Below are positions 7,705 through 15,174 of a stretch of 64,000 nucleotides of DNA, in pieces. The stretch spans positions 1 through 64,000 of the forward strand of contig DUMB01000080.1 in assembly GCA_012840085.1 (NCBI GenBank). Direction: 5' to 3'. How positions within the stretch are numbered: the stretch's first letter is position 1; each line of letters opens with the position of its first letter. The notes beneath the pieces were generated by a model. That model was not told the DNA's origin. It saw only the letters and a list, made by a program, of their open reading frames with translations, and did not search any database. Made by a program: the position numbers and the translations under genes. Origin of the DNA: Clostridiaceae bacterium. GTDB taxonomy: Bacteria > Bacillota > Clostridia > Acetivibrionales > DUMB01.

Positions 7705-8850
7705 TTAAATATCACTCTTTTTTGGTGGCGGAGGCCCGAAAAACTGATAATAATTACACAAAATTCTTCCGTTGTACAGTTTCCTCTTTTTATCGGCCTT
7801 TCGCCCAAAAAGCCTTTCAAATTCAGGGTGCGAAGTAATTATATAAAATGACCAGGTATCAAATTTCTTAAAAACATTACCCATAAGCCTGTATAGTTTC
7901 TCAACCTCACGGTTTTCACCAATGCGTTCACCATATGGAGGGTTACATATTATAAATCCGTATTTATGTTTGGAGCTTATATCTGCCACGTCACGTCTTT
8001 GAAGATGAATAAACTTGTCCACACCTGCCTGCTTTGCATGATACCTCGCAAGGCTTATAGCCTCCTCATCTATATCCGAGCCCTGTATATTAAGCTCGAT
8101 ATCATTTCTTACTGCATCTTTTGCTTCCTCTCTGGCTCTGCTCCACAGTTCTTTGGGAATTATGCCCCATTCTTCGGCTGCAAAACTACGGTTAAGCCCA
8201 GGTGCAATGTTTTTGGCAATAAGTGCAGCCTCTATGGGAATTGTCCCGGAACCACAAAAAGGGTCCAACAATACTCTGCTGTCCTTCCACCTGCTTATGA
8301 GGAGCATGGCGCTGGCTAAAGTCTCTTTAAGCGGTGCATTACCCACTAGCTTTCTGTAACCTCTCTTATGCAATCCCGCTCCACTGGTATCAATAGTCAG
8401 GGTAGCCATATCCTTTAATAAAGATACTTCTATTCTGTAAAGAGGTCCCTTTTCCTCAAACCAATCCCGCTTATATTTCTTTTTCATACTCTCAACAATT
8501 GCCTTCTTGACAATTGCCTGGCAGTCAGGAACACTTGCCAGTTGTGAATCTACCGATTTGCCTTCAACAGGGAATTCAGCATTTTCAGGTATCCATTCAG
8601 CCCAGGGAAGTGCCTTTGTCTTCTCAAAAAGTTCTTCAAAAGTTACAGCTTTGAATTCACCCATCTTCAAAAGCACTCTGTCAGCTGTCCTCAGCCATAG
8701 ATTTGTACGGCATATAGCCAGTTCATCTCCCGCAAAAGTTACCTTCCCGTTTTCAACAAACTGATCATCATAGCCCAGCCACTTCAATTCCCTCCCAACG
8801 ACAGCTTCTATACCGAATGCTGAAGTCGCTATCAGTTGTATTTTTGACAT
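7705..8850 (-). CDS. THUMP-domain class I RNA methyltransferase (YpsC/RlmL-like)
   Basis: This 381-residue protein has an N-terminal ferredoxin-like/THUMP RNA-binding region (about 1-160) and a C-terminal Rossmann methyltransferase domain. LLDPFCGSGTIPIEAAL is the SAM-binding motif I, and IICNPPYGERIG is the NPPY motif of N6-adenine or N2-guanine methyltransferases. It is of the size of Bacillus YpsC and the N-terminal half of E. coli RlmL, which makes m2G in 23S rRNA. The exact base is inferred, not shown. It appears monocistronic, with GGAGGA ahead of the start. The C-terminus ends in PPPPKKSDI. Confidence 0.85.
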   Translation of the reverse strand: MSKIQLIATSAFGIEAVVGRELKWLGYDDQFVENGKVTFAGDELAICRTNLWLRTADRVLLKMGEFKAVTFEELFEKTKALPWAEWIPENAEFPVEGKSVDSQLASVPDCQAIVKKAIVESMKKKYKRDWFEEKGPLYRIEVSLLKDMATLTIDTSGAGLHKRGYRKLVGNAPLKETLASAMLLISRWKDSRVLLDPFCGSGTIPIEAALIAKNIAPGLNRSFAAEEWGIIPKELWSRAREEAKDAVRNDIELNIQGSDIDEEAISLARYHAKQAGVDKFIHLQRRDVADISSKHKYGFIICNPPYGERIGENREVEKLYRLMGNVFKKFDTWSFYIITSHPEFERLFGRKADKKRKLYNGRILCNYYQFFGPPPPKKSDI

Positions 8851-8929
8851 ATGTTCCTCCTATGAAATCCTCTTATAATATCCTCCCAAAAGTAAAATCC
8901 TCCTGAAAGCAGATATCCTTTACCAGAAA

Positions 8930-9246
8930 TTGACACTCCCCATGACTGAAGTCAGAGGATTCTTTGGTGGTAGTCGGAAGTCCATTTCTGGTATCCGTAG
9001 TTCCCCAAAGTTTAGGGTGTGCCATCACCCCTCCTAAGACAGTGCATATAGCATCTTAGGCTGGCAGACTATCGCTTACGCTACACCATCTGCCACAGGT
9101 ATATTCATTATATTTATTGCACCTATTCTATCTCTATGTGTACTAAATCCACATTCTTTACATACATATTTCCTATCTTTTGCTTTGTTTGAACTTCCAC
9201 AATGCGGACATCTTTGGCTTGTATATTCAGGATTTACATGTTCTAC
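8930..9246 (-). mobile_element. Remnant of an IS200/IS605-family element: tnpB 3' part plus right end
   Basis: The minus strand carries the last 56 codons of tnpB, then about 145 bases up to a right end that reads ...GGAGTGTCAA, closing at 8930. The end contains the palindromic segment TGACT-GA-AGTCA within CCCATGACTGAAGTCAGAGG, typical of IS605-type right ends that TnpA would fold. The left end, tnpA and most of tnpB are missing. In intact TnpB systems the 3' end of tnpB and the right end are transcribed as omega RNA, with the guide taken from the flank just beyond the end, so this remnant could retain an omega RNA-like segment. Confidence 0.8.
9076..9246 (-). pseudogene. tnpB: TnpB (OrfB) C-terminal fragment
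   Basis: Translating the reverse complement of 9244-9246 onward gives 56 codons ending in TAA at 9076-9078. The product contains PEYTSQRCPHCGSSN and YVCKECGFSTHRD, the four-cysteine zinc ribbon, then RIGAINIMN, the hallmark C-terminus of IS605 TnpB RNA-guided nucleases. The codon before the fragment is TAA, and no matching upstream sequence exists, so the RuvC catalytic residues DxE are gone except the final Asp-containing HRDRIGAIN. It is not in the ORF track. It sits directly downstream of rimI, where tsaD is often found in related genomes. Confidence 0.9.
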
Positions 9247-9286
9247 TTATATTTCCGAATGCCTCAAAAACTTATCCTGAAACAAT

Positions 9287-9736
9287 TTATATTGAATCCT
9301 TCCACATAATCAGTGCGTCTTCATTGTTATCGGCATAGTAGGACTTGCGTATACCACAAGTAATAAAACCATATTTTTCATATAGATTCTGGGCTATTAT
9401 ATTGCTCTTTCTCACCTCAAGGGTCAATCTTGTTATTCCTGCCTTTCTCGCCTCTTCAATTAGGCCTTCCAGCAAAAGACTTCCGATTCCGTTTCCCCTG
9501 AATTCAGGATGTACCGCTATATTGGTAATATGCCCTTCCCCGCATACATTCCACATGCCCGCGTATCCTACAATAACATTATTAAGAGATGCAGACAGGT
9601 AAATCGCAAATTTGTTTTTTGTAATCTCTTCTATAAATGATTGCCTTGACCAGGGAATAGCAAAACTTAAATTTTCTATAACCATAATATCATCAACATG
9701 ATCAATGCTTGTTTTTATTATTTCAACTTTATCCAC
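9287..9736 (-). CDS. rimI: [Ribosomal protein S18]-alanine N-acetyltransferase
   Basis: This 149-residue GNAT-family protein acetylates the N-terminus of ribosomal protein S18. The acetyl-CoA-binding motif RGNGIGSLLLEGLIEEA (R/Q-x-x-G-x-G/A) and the C-terminal NLYEKYGFITCGIRKSYY are characteristic of RimI. It is the last of tsaE-tsaB-rimI, with 22 bases between it and tsaB. This gene trio is a conserved bacterial neighbourhood linked to t6A tRNA modification. Some RimI-like acetyltransferases in this position have broader targets, so substrate is inferred from context. Confidence 0.9.
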   Translation of the reverse strand: MDKVEIIKTSIDHVDDIMVIENLSFAIPWSRQSFIEEITKNKFAIYLSASLNNVIVGYAGMWNVCGEGHITNIAVHPEFRGNGIGSLLLEGLIEEARKAGITRLTLEVRKSNIIAQNLYEKYGFITCGIRKSYYADNNEDALIMWKDSI

Positions 9737-9758
9737 CTCTTAACACCCTCACAACAAA

Positions 9759-10478
9759 TCATTCCACATTACAGCTTATGCAATGATTTTTTTCATATTC
9801 CCTTTCAGCCTGCGACTTTCTTAGATAGAAAGGAACCAGGTCAAAGCAGTTCTCCGTTTTTCCGTCTGAAAGCCTTACAGTTGCAAGCTGTGCCACCGAT
9901 GAAGCCCTTTGAAGCAGCAGGCTCTCCTGTGCGAATTCACACATTTCGCCAAGTTCCTCTTTTAAGAAGTCTCTATGAATCCCAACTGCATCTCCTGTAA
10001 AAATTACTCTGCTGTTTTTCCCCTTAATAAGCTGTACCAGTTCTGATACATGTACACCCATATATTCTGTAATATTCACCTGAACATTTTTTTCCCACTT
10101 GTAAACAGCTGTATAAACCTGGTTATTCCGGGCATCCATTATTGGACATATGAGCGAATCTGTAGGGGATACATTGAACGCAAGAGCATCCAGCGTAGGT
10201 ATACCCATAACAGGCTTATTTGCAGCATATGCAAGTGCTTTAACGGTTGTGACGCCTATTCTCAATCCGGTAAATGACCCAGGCCCGCTTGAAACAGCAT
10301 ATATATCTATGTCAGCAGGCTTAAGCTCCAGGTTGTCCATTAGTCCTTTTATCAAAGGCATTAACTTTTGGGAATGGGTCTTTTTATGGTTTAAAATGTA
10401 TTCTCCCAGCAACCTGCCATTTTCCATTATCGCAACGGCTGCCACTCCGGCAGATGTATCAACTGCTAATACTCTCAT
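9759..10478 (-). CDS. tsaB: tRNA threonylcarbamoyladenosine (t6A) synthesis protein TsaB
   Basis: This 239-residue protein is TsaB (YeaZ), an ASKHA-fold, protease-like partner that joins TsaD and TsaE to make t6A at position 37 of ANN-decoding tRNAs. The N-terminal VLAVDTSAGVAAVAI and SSGPGSFTGLRIGV motifs are diagnostic. I use ATG 10476-10478, preceded by GGGAGAG; the track start lies seven codons upstream, deeper in tsaE. The chosen start still overlaps the tsaE end by 20 bases, which suggests coupled translation. tsaD is not in this cluster. Confidence 0.92.
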   Translation of the reverse strand: MRVLAVDTSAGVAAVAIMENGRLLGEYILNHKKTHSQKLMPLIKGLMDNLELKPADIDIYAVSSGPGSFTGLRIGVTTVKALAYAANKPVMGIPTLDALAFNVSPTDSLICPIMDARNNQVYTAVYKWEKNVQVNITEYMGVHVSELVQLIKGKNSRVIFTGDAVGIHRDFLKEELGEMCEFAQESLLLQRASSVAQLATVRLSDGKTENCFDLVPFYLRKSQAEREYEKNHCISCNVE

Positions 10479-10932
10479 AATATCTCTCCCTGTCCTCATA
10501 TCTTTTACCTGAAAACTCTATTGTTATAATCCTTGCATCCTGACCCTTTTCCCGGTCCTTACATATATCAACCCGGATGTATTCTTCAGGTAAAATATCT
10601 TTTATCATATTTGCCCATTCTATTACAACCACTCCATTACCATACAGGTATTCTTCAAAACCCACTTCAAACATTTCAGATGAATCAGATATTCTGTATA
10701 CGTCAAAATGGTAAAGAGGGAGCTTTCCTTTGTACTCATTAACGATAGTAAATGTCGGGCTTTTGATGTATCCGTCTATTCCCAGAGCCTTTGCTATTCC
10801 GCTGGTAAATGCTGTCTTGCCTGTTCCCAGGGCTCCTTCAAGACAGATTACGTCACCTTTTTGCAATATGCTGCCCAACAGTCTCCCTGCTTCAATTGTC
10901 TGGTCCACCGAATAAGTTTCAATCCTTTTCAT
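10459..10932 (-). CDS. tsaE: tRNA threonylcarbamoyladenosine synthesis ATPase TsaE
   Basis: This 157-residue P-loop ATPase is TsaE (YjeE), which powers the TsaBDE complex. The Walker A motif GALGTGKTAFTSG is near residues 34-46, SPTFTIVNEY is the switch-like segment, and LYHFDVYRI with VVIEWANMI are typical. It begins 10 bases after the amidohydrolase stop and overlaps tsaB at its end, so amidohydrolase-tsaE-tsaB-rimI probably form one transcript. Confidence 0.93.
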   Translation of the reverse strand: MKRIETYSVDQTIEAGRLLGSILQKGDVICLEGALGTGKTAFTSGIAKALGIDGYIKSPTFTIVNEYKGKLPLYHFDVYRISDSSEMFEVGFEEYLYGNGVVVIEWANMIKDILPEEYIRVDICKDREKGQDARIITIEFSGKRYEDRERYYESISS

Positions 10933-10942
10933 TTTCTACCTC

Positions 10943-12133
10943 TCATCTCTGTGCCCTATATACAATATTTCCGTTTATAACAGTCATCATAACCTTTGTC
11001 CTTAATTCAAAGGGATGACCGTTAAATATGACTATATCGGCATCCTTACCTTTTTCAAGGCTACCAACCCTGTCGCTTATACCGGTTATTTCAGCCGCAT
11101 TTATGGTAATAGCCTTCATTGCTTCGTATTCGTCCATGCCCTCTCTTACAGCCATTGCTGCACAAAGGCTCAGGTATTGTATCGGTATACATGGATGGTC
11201 GGTCATTATAGCCACTTTGACCCCTGAATCAGACAATATTCCAGGCGTTTTAAGACTCTGATTGCGAAGTTCCGGCTTTGACCTGTCTGTAAGCGATGGC
11301 CCGACAATAACTGCTACTCCTTCTTCTGCAAGTATGTCTTTGATAAGATGCCCTTCTGTGCAGTGTTCAATTGTAATCTTTAAATTGAATTCCTTTGCAA
11401 TCCTTATAGCAGTCAATATGTCGTCTGCCCTGTGTGCATGGGCTTTAAGCGGAATTTCGCGGTTAATAACCTTCAGCAGGGCTTCCATTTTCATATCAAA
11501 ATCAGGTTTACTGTTGTTTTCCTTATCATTATCGTAATCTTCCAGTTGCTGCTTATACTCTGCAGCCTTCATTAAGTTTTCCCGCAAAAGTGCAGCTGTG
11601 GCCATGCGTGTCATGGGCATCTGCCTTTTTTCATAGTAGACGGTTTTTGGATTTTCCCCAAAGGCCACCTTCATAGCTACAGGCTCCTTAACTATCATTT
11701 CCTCAATCCGCCTGCCATAGGTTTTCAATGCTGCAAACTGTCCTCCGATGACATTTGCACTTCCAGGGCCGGTAACCACCGTCGTAACTCCGTTTTCCCT
11801 GGCTTCAACAAATGACCTGTCTGCATGATACACCCCATCTATTGCTCTCAACTGTGGTGTAACAGGATCAGTCGCTTCATTTCCGTCATCGCCCTCAAAT
11901 CCTATTGAATCTTCCCACATTCCTACATGGCAATGTGCATCTATAAATCCGGGCAGTACATAACCACCCTCCGCATCAACTACTTCAACTTTTTTTTCGC
12001 CTGTTGCACTGATTGCCGGCATGTCTTCCATATTCCCCAGTTCAATTATTTTTCCCTCATCTGCTAAAATATATCCTTTTTCGAAAGTTTGACCTGTCAT
12101 GGTTATTATTTTTCCGTTTGTAATTAAAAGCAT
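10943..12133 (-). CDS. Amidohydrolase of the imidazolonepropionase/dihydroorotase superfamily
   Basis: This 396-residue cytosolic metal-dependent hydrolase has the composite beta-sandwich/TIM-barrel layout: the N-terminal ITNGKIITMTG strand, the metal-binding HCHVGMWED (HxH) after GFIDA, KAHAHRADD and IEHCTEGHLI with further histidine ligands, and the catalytic Asp in IMTDHPCIP. The closing GSLEKGKDADIVIFNGHP is typical. The substrate is unknown; relatives are annotated as imidazolonepropionase-like, but there is no histidine-degradation context. Start ATG 12131-12133 follows GGGGG. It lies 10 bases upstream of tsaE and may share its transcript. Confidence 0.8.
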   Translation of the reverse strand: MLLITNGKIITMTGQTFEKGYILADEGKIIELGNMEDMPAISATGEKKVEVVDAEGGYVLPGFIDAHCHVGMWEDSIGFEGDDGNEATDPVTPQLRAIDGVYHADRSFVEARENGVTTVVTGPGSANVIGGQFAALKTYGRRIEEMIVKEPVAMKVAFGENPKTVYYEKRQMPMTRMATAALLRENLMKAAEYKQQLEDYDNDKENNSKPDFDMKMEALLKVINREIPLKAHAHRADDILTAIRIAKEFNLKITIEHCTEGHLIKDILAEEGVAVIVGPSLTDRSKPELRNQSLKTPGILSDSGVKVAIMTDHPCIPIQYLSLCAAMAVREGMDEYEAMKAITINAAEITGISDRVGSLEKGKDADIVIFNGHPFELRTKVMMTVINGNIVYRAQR

Positions 12134-12148
12134 ATTGTCCCCCAACTC

Positions 12149-12212
12149 AAAAGTATATGTCTATAAAAGTATATACCTATAAAAGTATATATCTATCAAA
12201 GCATATGTTTAC
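12149..12212. repeat. 16-bp degenerate tandem repeat
   Basis: Four adjoining 16-base units, such as AAAAGTATATGTCTAT, AAAAGTATATACCTAT and AAAAGTATATATCTAT, then a diverged CAAAGCATATGTTTAC. They sit just upstream of the amidohydrolase. The rest of the 322-base gap (12134-12455) is AT-rich, with a further similar unit near 12229 and no gene. Confidence 0.8.
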
Positions 12213-12455
12213 TAAAAAATTCTTTAGCAAAGCACATGTTTTATCAAAGAACTATTGGTGTAAATATAACATAAAAAATACCGTTTATACAGTAAAGAAT
12301 GTACAACTGTTTCGTATATAAAATATATTACTGTTATATACGGTACAATTTCGATTGAAATATATATATTATAATAAATGCTATTAGCAAACACAACATT
12401 ATAAACTGTCCATTCAATGATTATCATTTTAGCGGGCAGACAATTATTTTTTTCC

Positions 12456-13415
12456 TTAGAATTCAATAACAGCTCCCCTGATGAATTTTATGTCCTTATA
12501 GTGCTTCAAATCATCCATTAGCTTCAAAAGAGCTACATCCTTGTTTTTTGCTTCCAGCATGACATCAAAGTTCTTGTCCAGCTTTTTAGCTTTGAGAAGA
12601 AACTGATAAAAAGCCTCACTGTCAACATAGTCGGCGTGGCTTCTTATGCTGGATTGAGATTTGGGAGTAGAATAGTGAATTTTAGGCGGCAGGCTTTGAT
12701 TTTCCCATGTATTAAATACAGGGCCCAGAAGCTCTTCTACCGTCAGGCCATCGGGATTGCACAGATGATGATGCACATCGAAAACCATTGGAATATGCAG
12801 CTCCTGACATAATTTAAGTGTCTCGGAAGCAGTATATGATTTATCATCGTTTTCAAGGATAATGCGTTCCTTTATGTTCTGAGGCAGAGCAGAAAAGTTG
12901 CTTTTAAAAATGTCTATTGCCTTTTCCTTGTCCTTATAAACGCCTCCTATATGCAATACCAGTTTCCCTTCGGAGCCTTTGCCCATAGCACTTAGTATCC
13001 GGTCATGGTATATAAGATCACGTATGGACGCTTCAATCACTTCTTCCCTCTGACTGGTAAGCACGGTAAAATGATCAGGATGAGCACTGATTCGAATACC
13101 TGTTTCTTCAAGATATTGTTTTATTTTTTGAAACTGTTGAGATAACTCACCTGTGTAGTCCCAGTCAATTACATCCTTGTGTGTAGACAAGGGAACCAGT
13201 TTTGATGTAATTCTGTATACTTCTATGCCGTTTGCATGGGCATTAATCAAAATTCTGAGAGTATTGTTAAGGTTTTCCTCTGTCAGCTTTTTTAATCGAA
13301 ACAGCCTGGATCTGTCATCAGTCAACTTGGCATAATTTGTGTATGATATTGTTTTAGAAGGAGATGCATTATATAATTCCAAAGACATTGCCACAAAGCC
13401 AAACCTTACAATCAT
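12456..13415 (-). CDS. uvsE: UV DNA damage endonuclease
   Basis: This 319-residue TIM-barrel nuclease is UvsE/UVDE, which nicks DNA 5' to UV photoproducts and abasic sites to start alternative excision repair. VRFGFVAMSLELYNASPSKT is the family N-terminus, GIRISAHPDHFTVL carries metal-binding histidines, ILENDDKSYTASE holds the conserved acidic site, PMVFDVHHH the next metal site, and FDVMLEAKNKD the final glutamate. I start at ATG 13413-13415 to match family starts; AAAGGA is upstream. The track start lies inside a palindrome that straddles the leader. UvsE is scattered among Firmicutes, often linked to spore UV survival. Confidence 0.9.
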   Translation of the reverse strand: MIVRFGFVAMSLELYNASPSKTISYTNYAKLTDDRSRLFRLKKLTEENLNNTLRILINAHANGIEVYRITSKLVPLSTHKDVIDWDYTGELSQQFQKIKQYLEETGIRISAHPDHFTVLTSQREEVIEASIRDLIYHDRILSAMGKGSEGKLVLHIGGVYKDKEKAIDIFKSNFSALPQNIKERIILENDDKSYTASETLKLCQELHIPMVFDVHHHLCNPDGLTVEELLGPVFNTWENQSLPPKIHYSTPKSQSSIRSHADYVDSEAFYQFLLKAKKLDKNFDVMLEAKNKDVALLKLMDDLKHYKDIKFIRGAVIEF

Positions 13416-13433
13416 TCGTATAATCCTTTCTGC

Positions 13434-13462
13434 AATTCTGCGCATTTATTATGCGCAGAATT
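13434..13462. promoter_or_regulatory. Perfect 12-bp inverted repeat in the uvsE leader
   Basis: AATTCTGCGCAT and ATGCGCAGAATT flank TTATT, 19 bases upstream of the uvsE start. It could be an operator or a leader hairpin. It does not match a LexA (GAAC-N4-GTTC) box. Confidence 0.5.
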
Positions 13463-13591
13463 ACAGGACTTTATGACTTGATTCCAGGTGACTTGATTAT
13501 AGCTGAATTATGAGTGAATTATGGTTCCTACATCACCTGGCTTACTTTTATGGAAACAACATTACCGTTCCGTACTGTTACAAAGAATAAA

Positions 13592-14290
13592 TCATAGCCG
13601 CTTGCTGAAGAATAAACCGTATTTACTTGCAAGTTCCTCATCGTACGGCGCCCTTCTTCCGGGGCAGTTTTCCCTCTTGCACAACCGGCAATTTTCATAA
13701 TTACTTTCGGTTGGAAACTTTATACCGGATACAGATTTTATCGGAACCATCAAAAAACTGTCAGTCAGCACAACCCCTGTCTTTTCCCTGGCATCGCCCA
13801 GGACCCGGAACAGTTTTTCCTGTTCACTGATTGGCCAGTCTTCCAGTGACCCCGGATTCATACTTGCTGTTTTTCCGATCTTAAAGCAGTTTTCAAGATG
13901 AATGTCAATGGCTTTGGATGCGTGTTGCAAAGCCTGTATTTTAATTACATCAGCCCAATATTGCTCCAGTACATCTTCTATTGAGTTGGACCAGTTTTCA
14001 AGCTCAACTCCGCAGGTAGCTACATAAGGAAACACTCTATGGGCATCTTTCAGGTTTACACTCATCACGTGGCTCACGAACTTTACACCATCAATTACTA
14101 CATAGTCATCGCCTTTCTCATCTATGTAGGAAACCATGTAAAGAGCTTTAGGCCTGGCTATGGCCTCAGCCTCCCTGGCCATTTTTATTACAGTTTCTGC
14201 ATCATCATCTGTCTTGTCCATCCTTATTGCCTCGAAAAGCGCATCAAGGTCAACTTTGAATTCCAGATTGTCGAGCAAAAATTTTTCCAT
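13592..14290 (-). CDS. Stand-alone vitamin B12-dependent methionine synthase activation-domain protein
   Basis: This 232-residue protein resembles the C-terminal reactivation domain of MetH, which binds SAM and remethylates oxidised cobalamin. The SAM-site signatures MNPGSLEDWPISEQEKLF and VPIKSVSGIKFP are present, with a cysteine cluster CRLCKRENCPGRRAPYD at the C-terminus. In Clostridia, MetH is often split, with this domain encoded separately; the extra cysteines suggest an Fe-S or metal site. The rest of MetH is not in the window. Start ATG 14288-14290 follows GGGGG; the track start is upstream of that site. It appears monocistronic. It may instead serve a corrinoid protein other than MetH. 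Confidence 0.8.
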   Translation of the reverse strand: MEKFLLDNLEFKVDLDALFEAIRMDKTDDDAETVIKMAREAEAIARPKALYMVSYIDEKGDDYVVIDGVKFVSHVMSVNLKDAHRVFPYVATCGVELENWSNSIEDVLEQYWADVIKIQALQHASKAIDIHLENCFKIGKTASMNPGSLEDWPISEQEKLFRVLGDAREKTGVVLTDSFLMVPIKSVSGIKFPTESNYENCRLCKRENCPGRRAPYDEELASKYGLFFSKRL

Positions 14291-14415
14291 TATGTAATTC
14301 CCCCTACTAATCATTAGCTTTTTTGCTATTTTTCATAAGTTTTTTTGACTCTTCCTATTAAGCTTCTGTTGTTCTACATAAGCCTTTTTTACTATTTCTA
14401 ATTAGACTCTTATTA

Positions 14416-15078
14416 TTATTCCTCATAAGCTTTTTTTACTCCGCTTATCTTATGGAGGTCATTGATAAATGTGCTTGTCTTCAGCTTGCCGGGAAGCTTT
14501 ACAACCAGTTTCATCAACATTTCTGCATCCTCTTCACCGTTTACGAAATCAATCTTTTTTATCACTATACTGTACTTGTCAAGCACACTGCTAATCTTGG
14601 CAATCTGTCCGGGTATGTTGTCCGCCTCGATATAGAGAATTGAATGCCTGTTTCTTTTTGAAATATTCCATTCAATCCTTTTTAATAATATCAAAGTTGC
14701 AAATATCAGGGCGGTAGCCATTATTGCACCTTCATAAAAACCTATGCCCACTGCTATTCCAACAGCTGATACTGCCCAAAGACTTGCTGCGGTAGTTAAT
14801 CCTCTGACATTAAAGCCATCGCGGATTATTGTGCCGGCACCCAGAAAGCCTATGCCGCTGATAATCTGTGCTCCTAACCGGGCAGGATCGATATTTGCTC
14901 TATCTGCATACATTTCAAAAATGTATTGTGAAGTCACCATAATAAGCGCAGAGCCTACACAAACGACTATATGAGTTCTAAAACCGGCAGGTCTGTTCAT
15001 ATGCTCCCGCTCAAACCCAATAACACCGCCTAAAAAACAGGCGAGTATCAACTTCAGTAAAATTTCTAAATGAAACAT
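14416..15078 (-). CDS. MgtC/SapB family membrane protein
   Basis: This 220-residue inner-membrane protein has four or five hydrophobic segments in the first 140 residues and a cytoplasmic C-terminal ACT-like domain. GGVIGFEREHMNRPAGFRTH and GIGFLGAGTIIRDG are the conserved MgtC motifs. MgtC proteins are tied to growth at low magnesium and to modulation of F-type ATP synthase in pathogens; the biochemical role here is unknown. The start ATG 15076-15078 has GGAGG just upstream; the longer track start covers it. It follows a run of 19-base repeats that begins at the end of the GH18 gene. Confidence 0.85.
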   Translation of the reverse strand: MFHLEILLKLILACFLGGVIGFEREHMNRPAGFRTHIVVCVGSALIMVTSQYIFEMYADRANIDPARLGAQIISGIGFLGAGTIIRDGFNVRGLTTAASLWAVSAVGIAVGIGFYEGAIMATALIFATLILLKRIEWNISKRNRHSILYIEADNIPGQIAKISSVLDKYSIVIKKIDFVNGEEDAEMLMKLVVKLPGKLKTSTFINDLHKISGVKKAYEE

Positions 15079-15098
15079 ATATTTACCTCCGCATTTAA

Positions 15099-15174
15099 TT
15101 ATGGTAAACATATTTAGTTATGATAAACATATCTAGTTATGGCAAACATATTTAATTATTATAAACGTATTTTT
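15099..15174. repeat. 19-bp degenerate tandem repeat crossing a gene end
   Basis: Four consecutive 19-base units of the form TTATGGTAAACATATTTAG. The stop codon of the GH18 gene (15152-15154) falls inside unit three, and unit four encodes the last residues of the protein. Confidence 0.85.
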
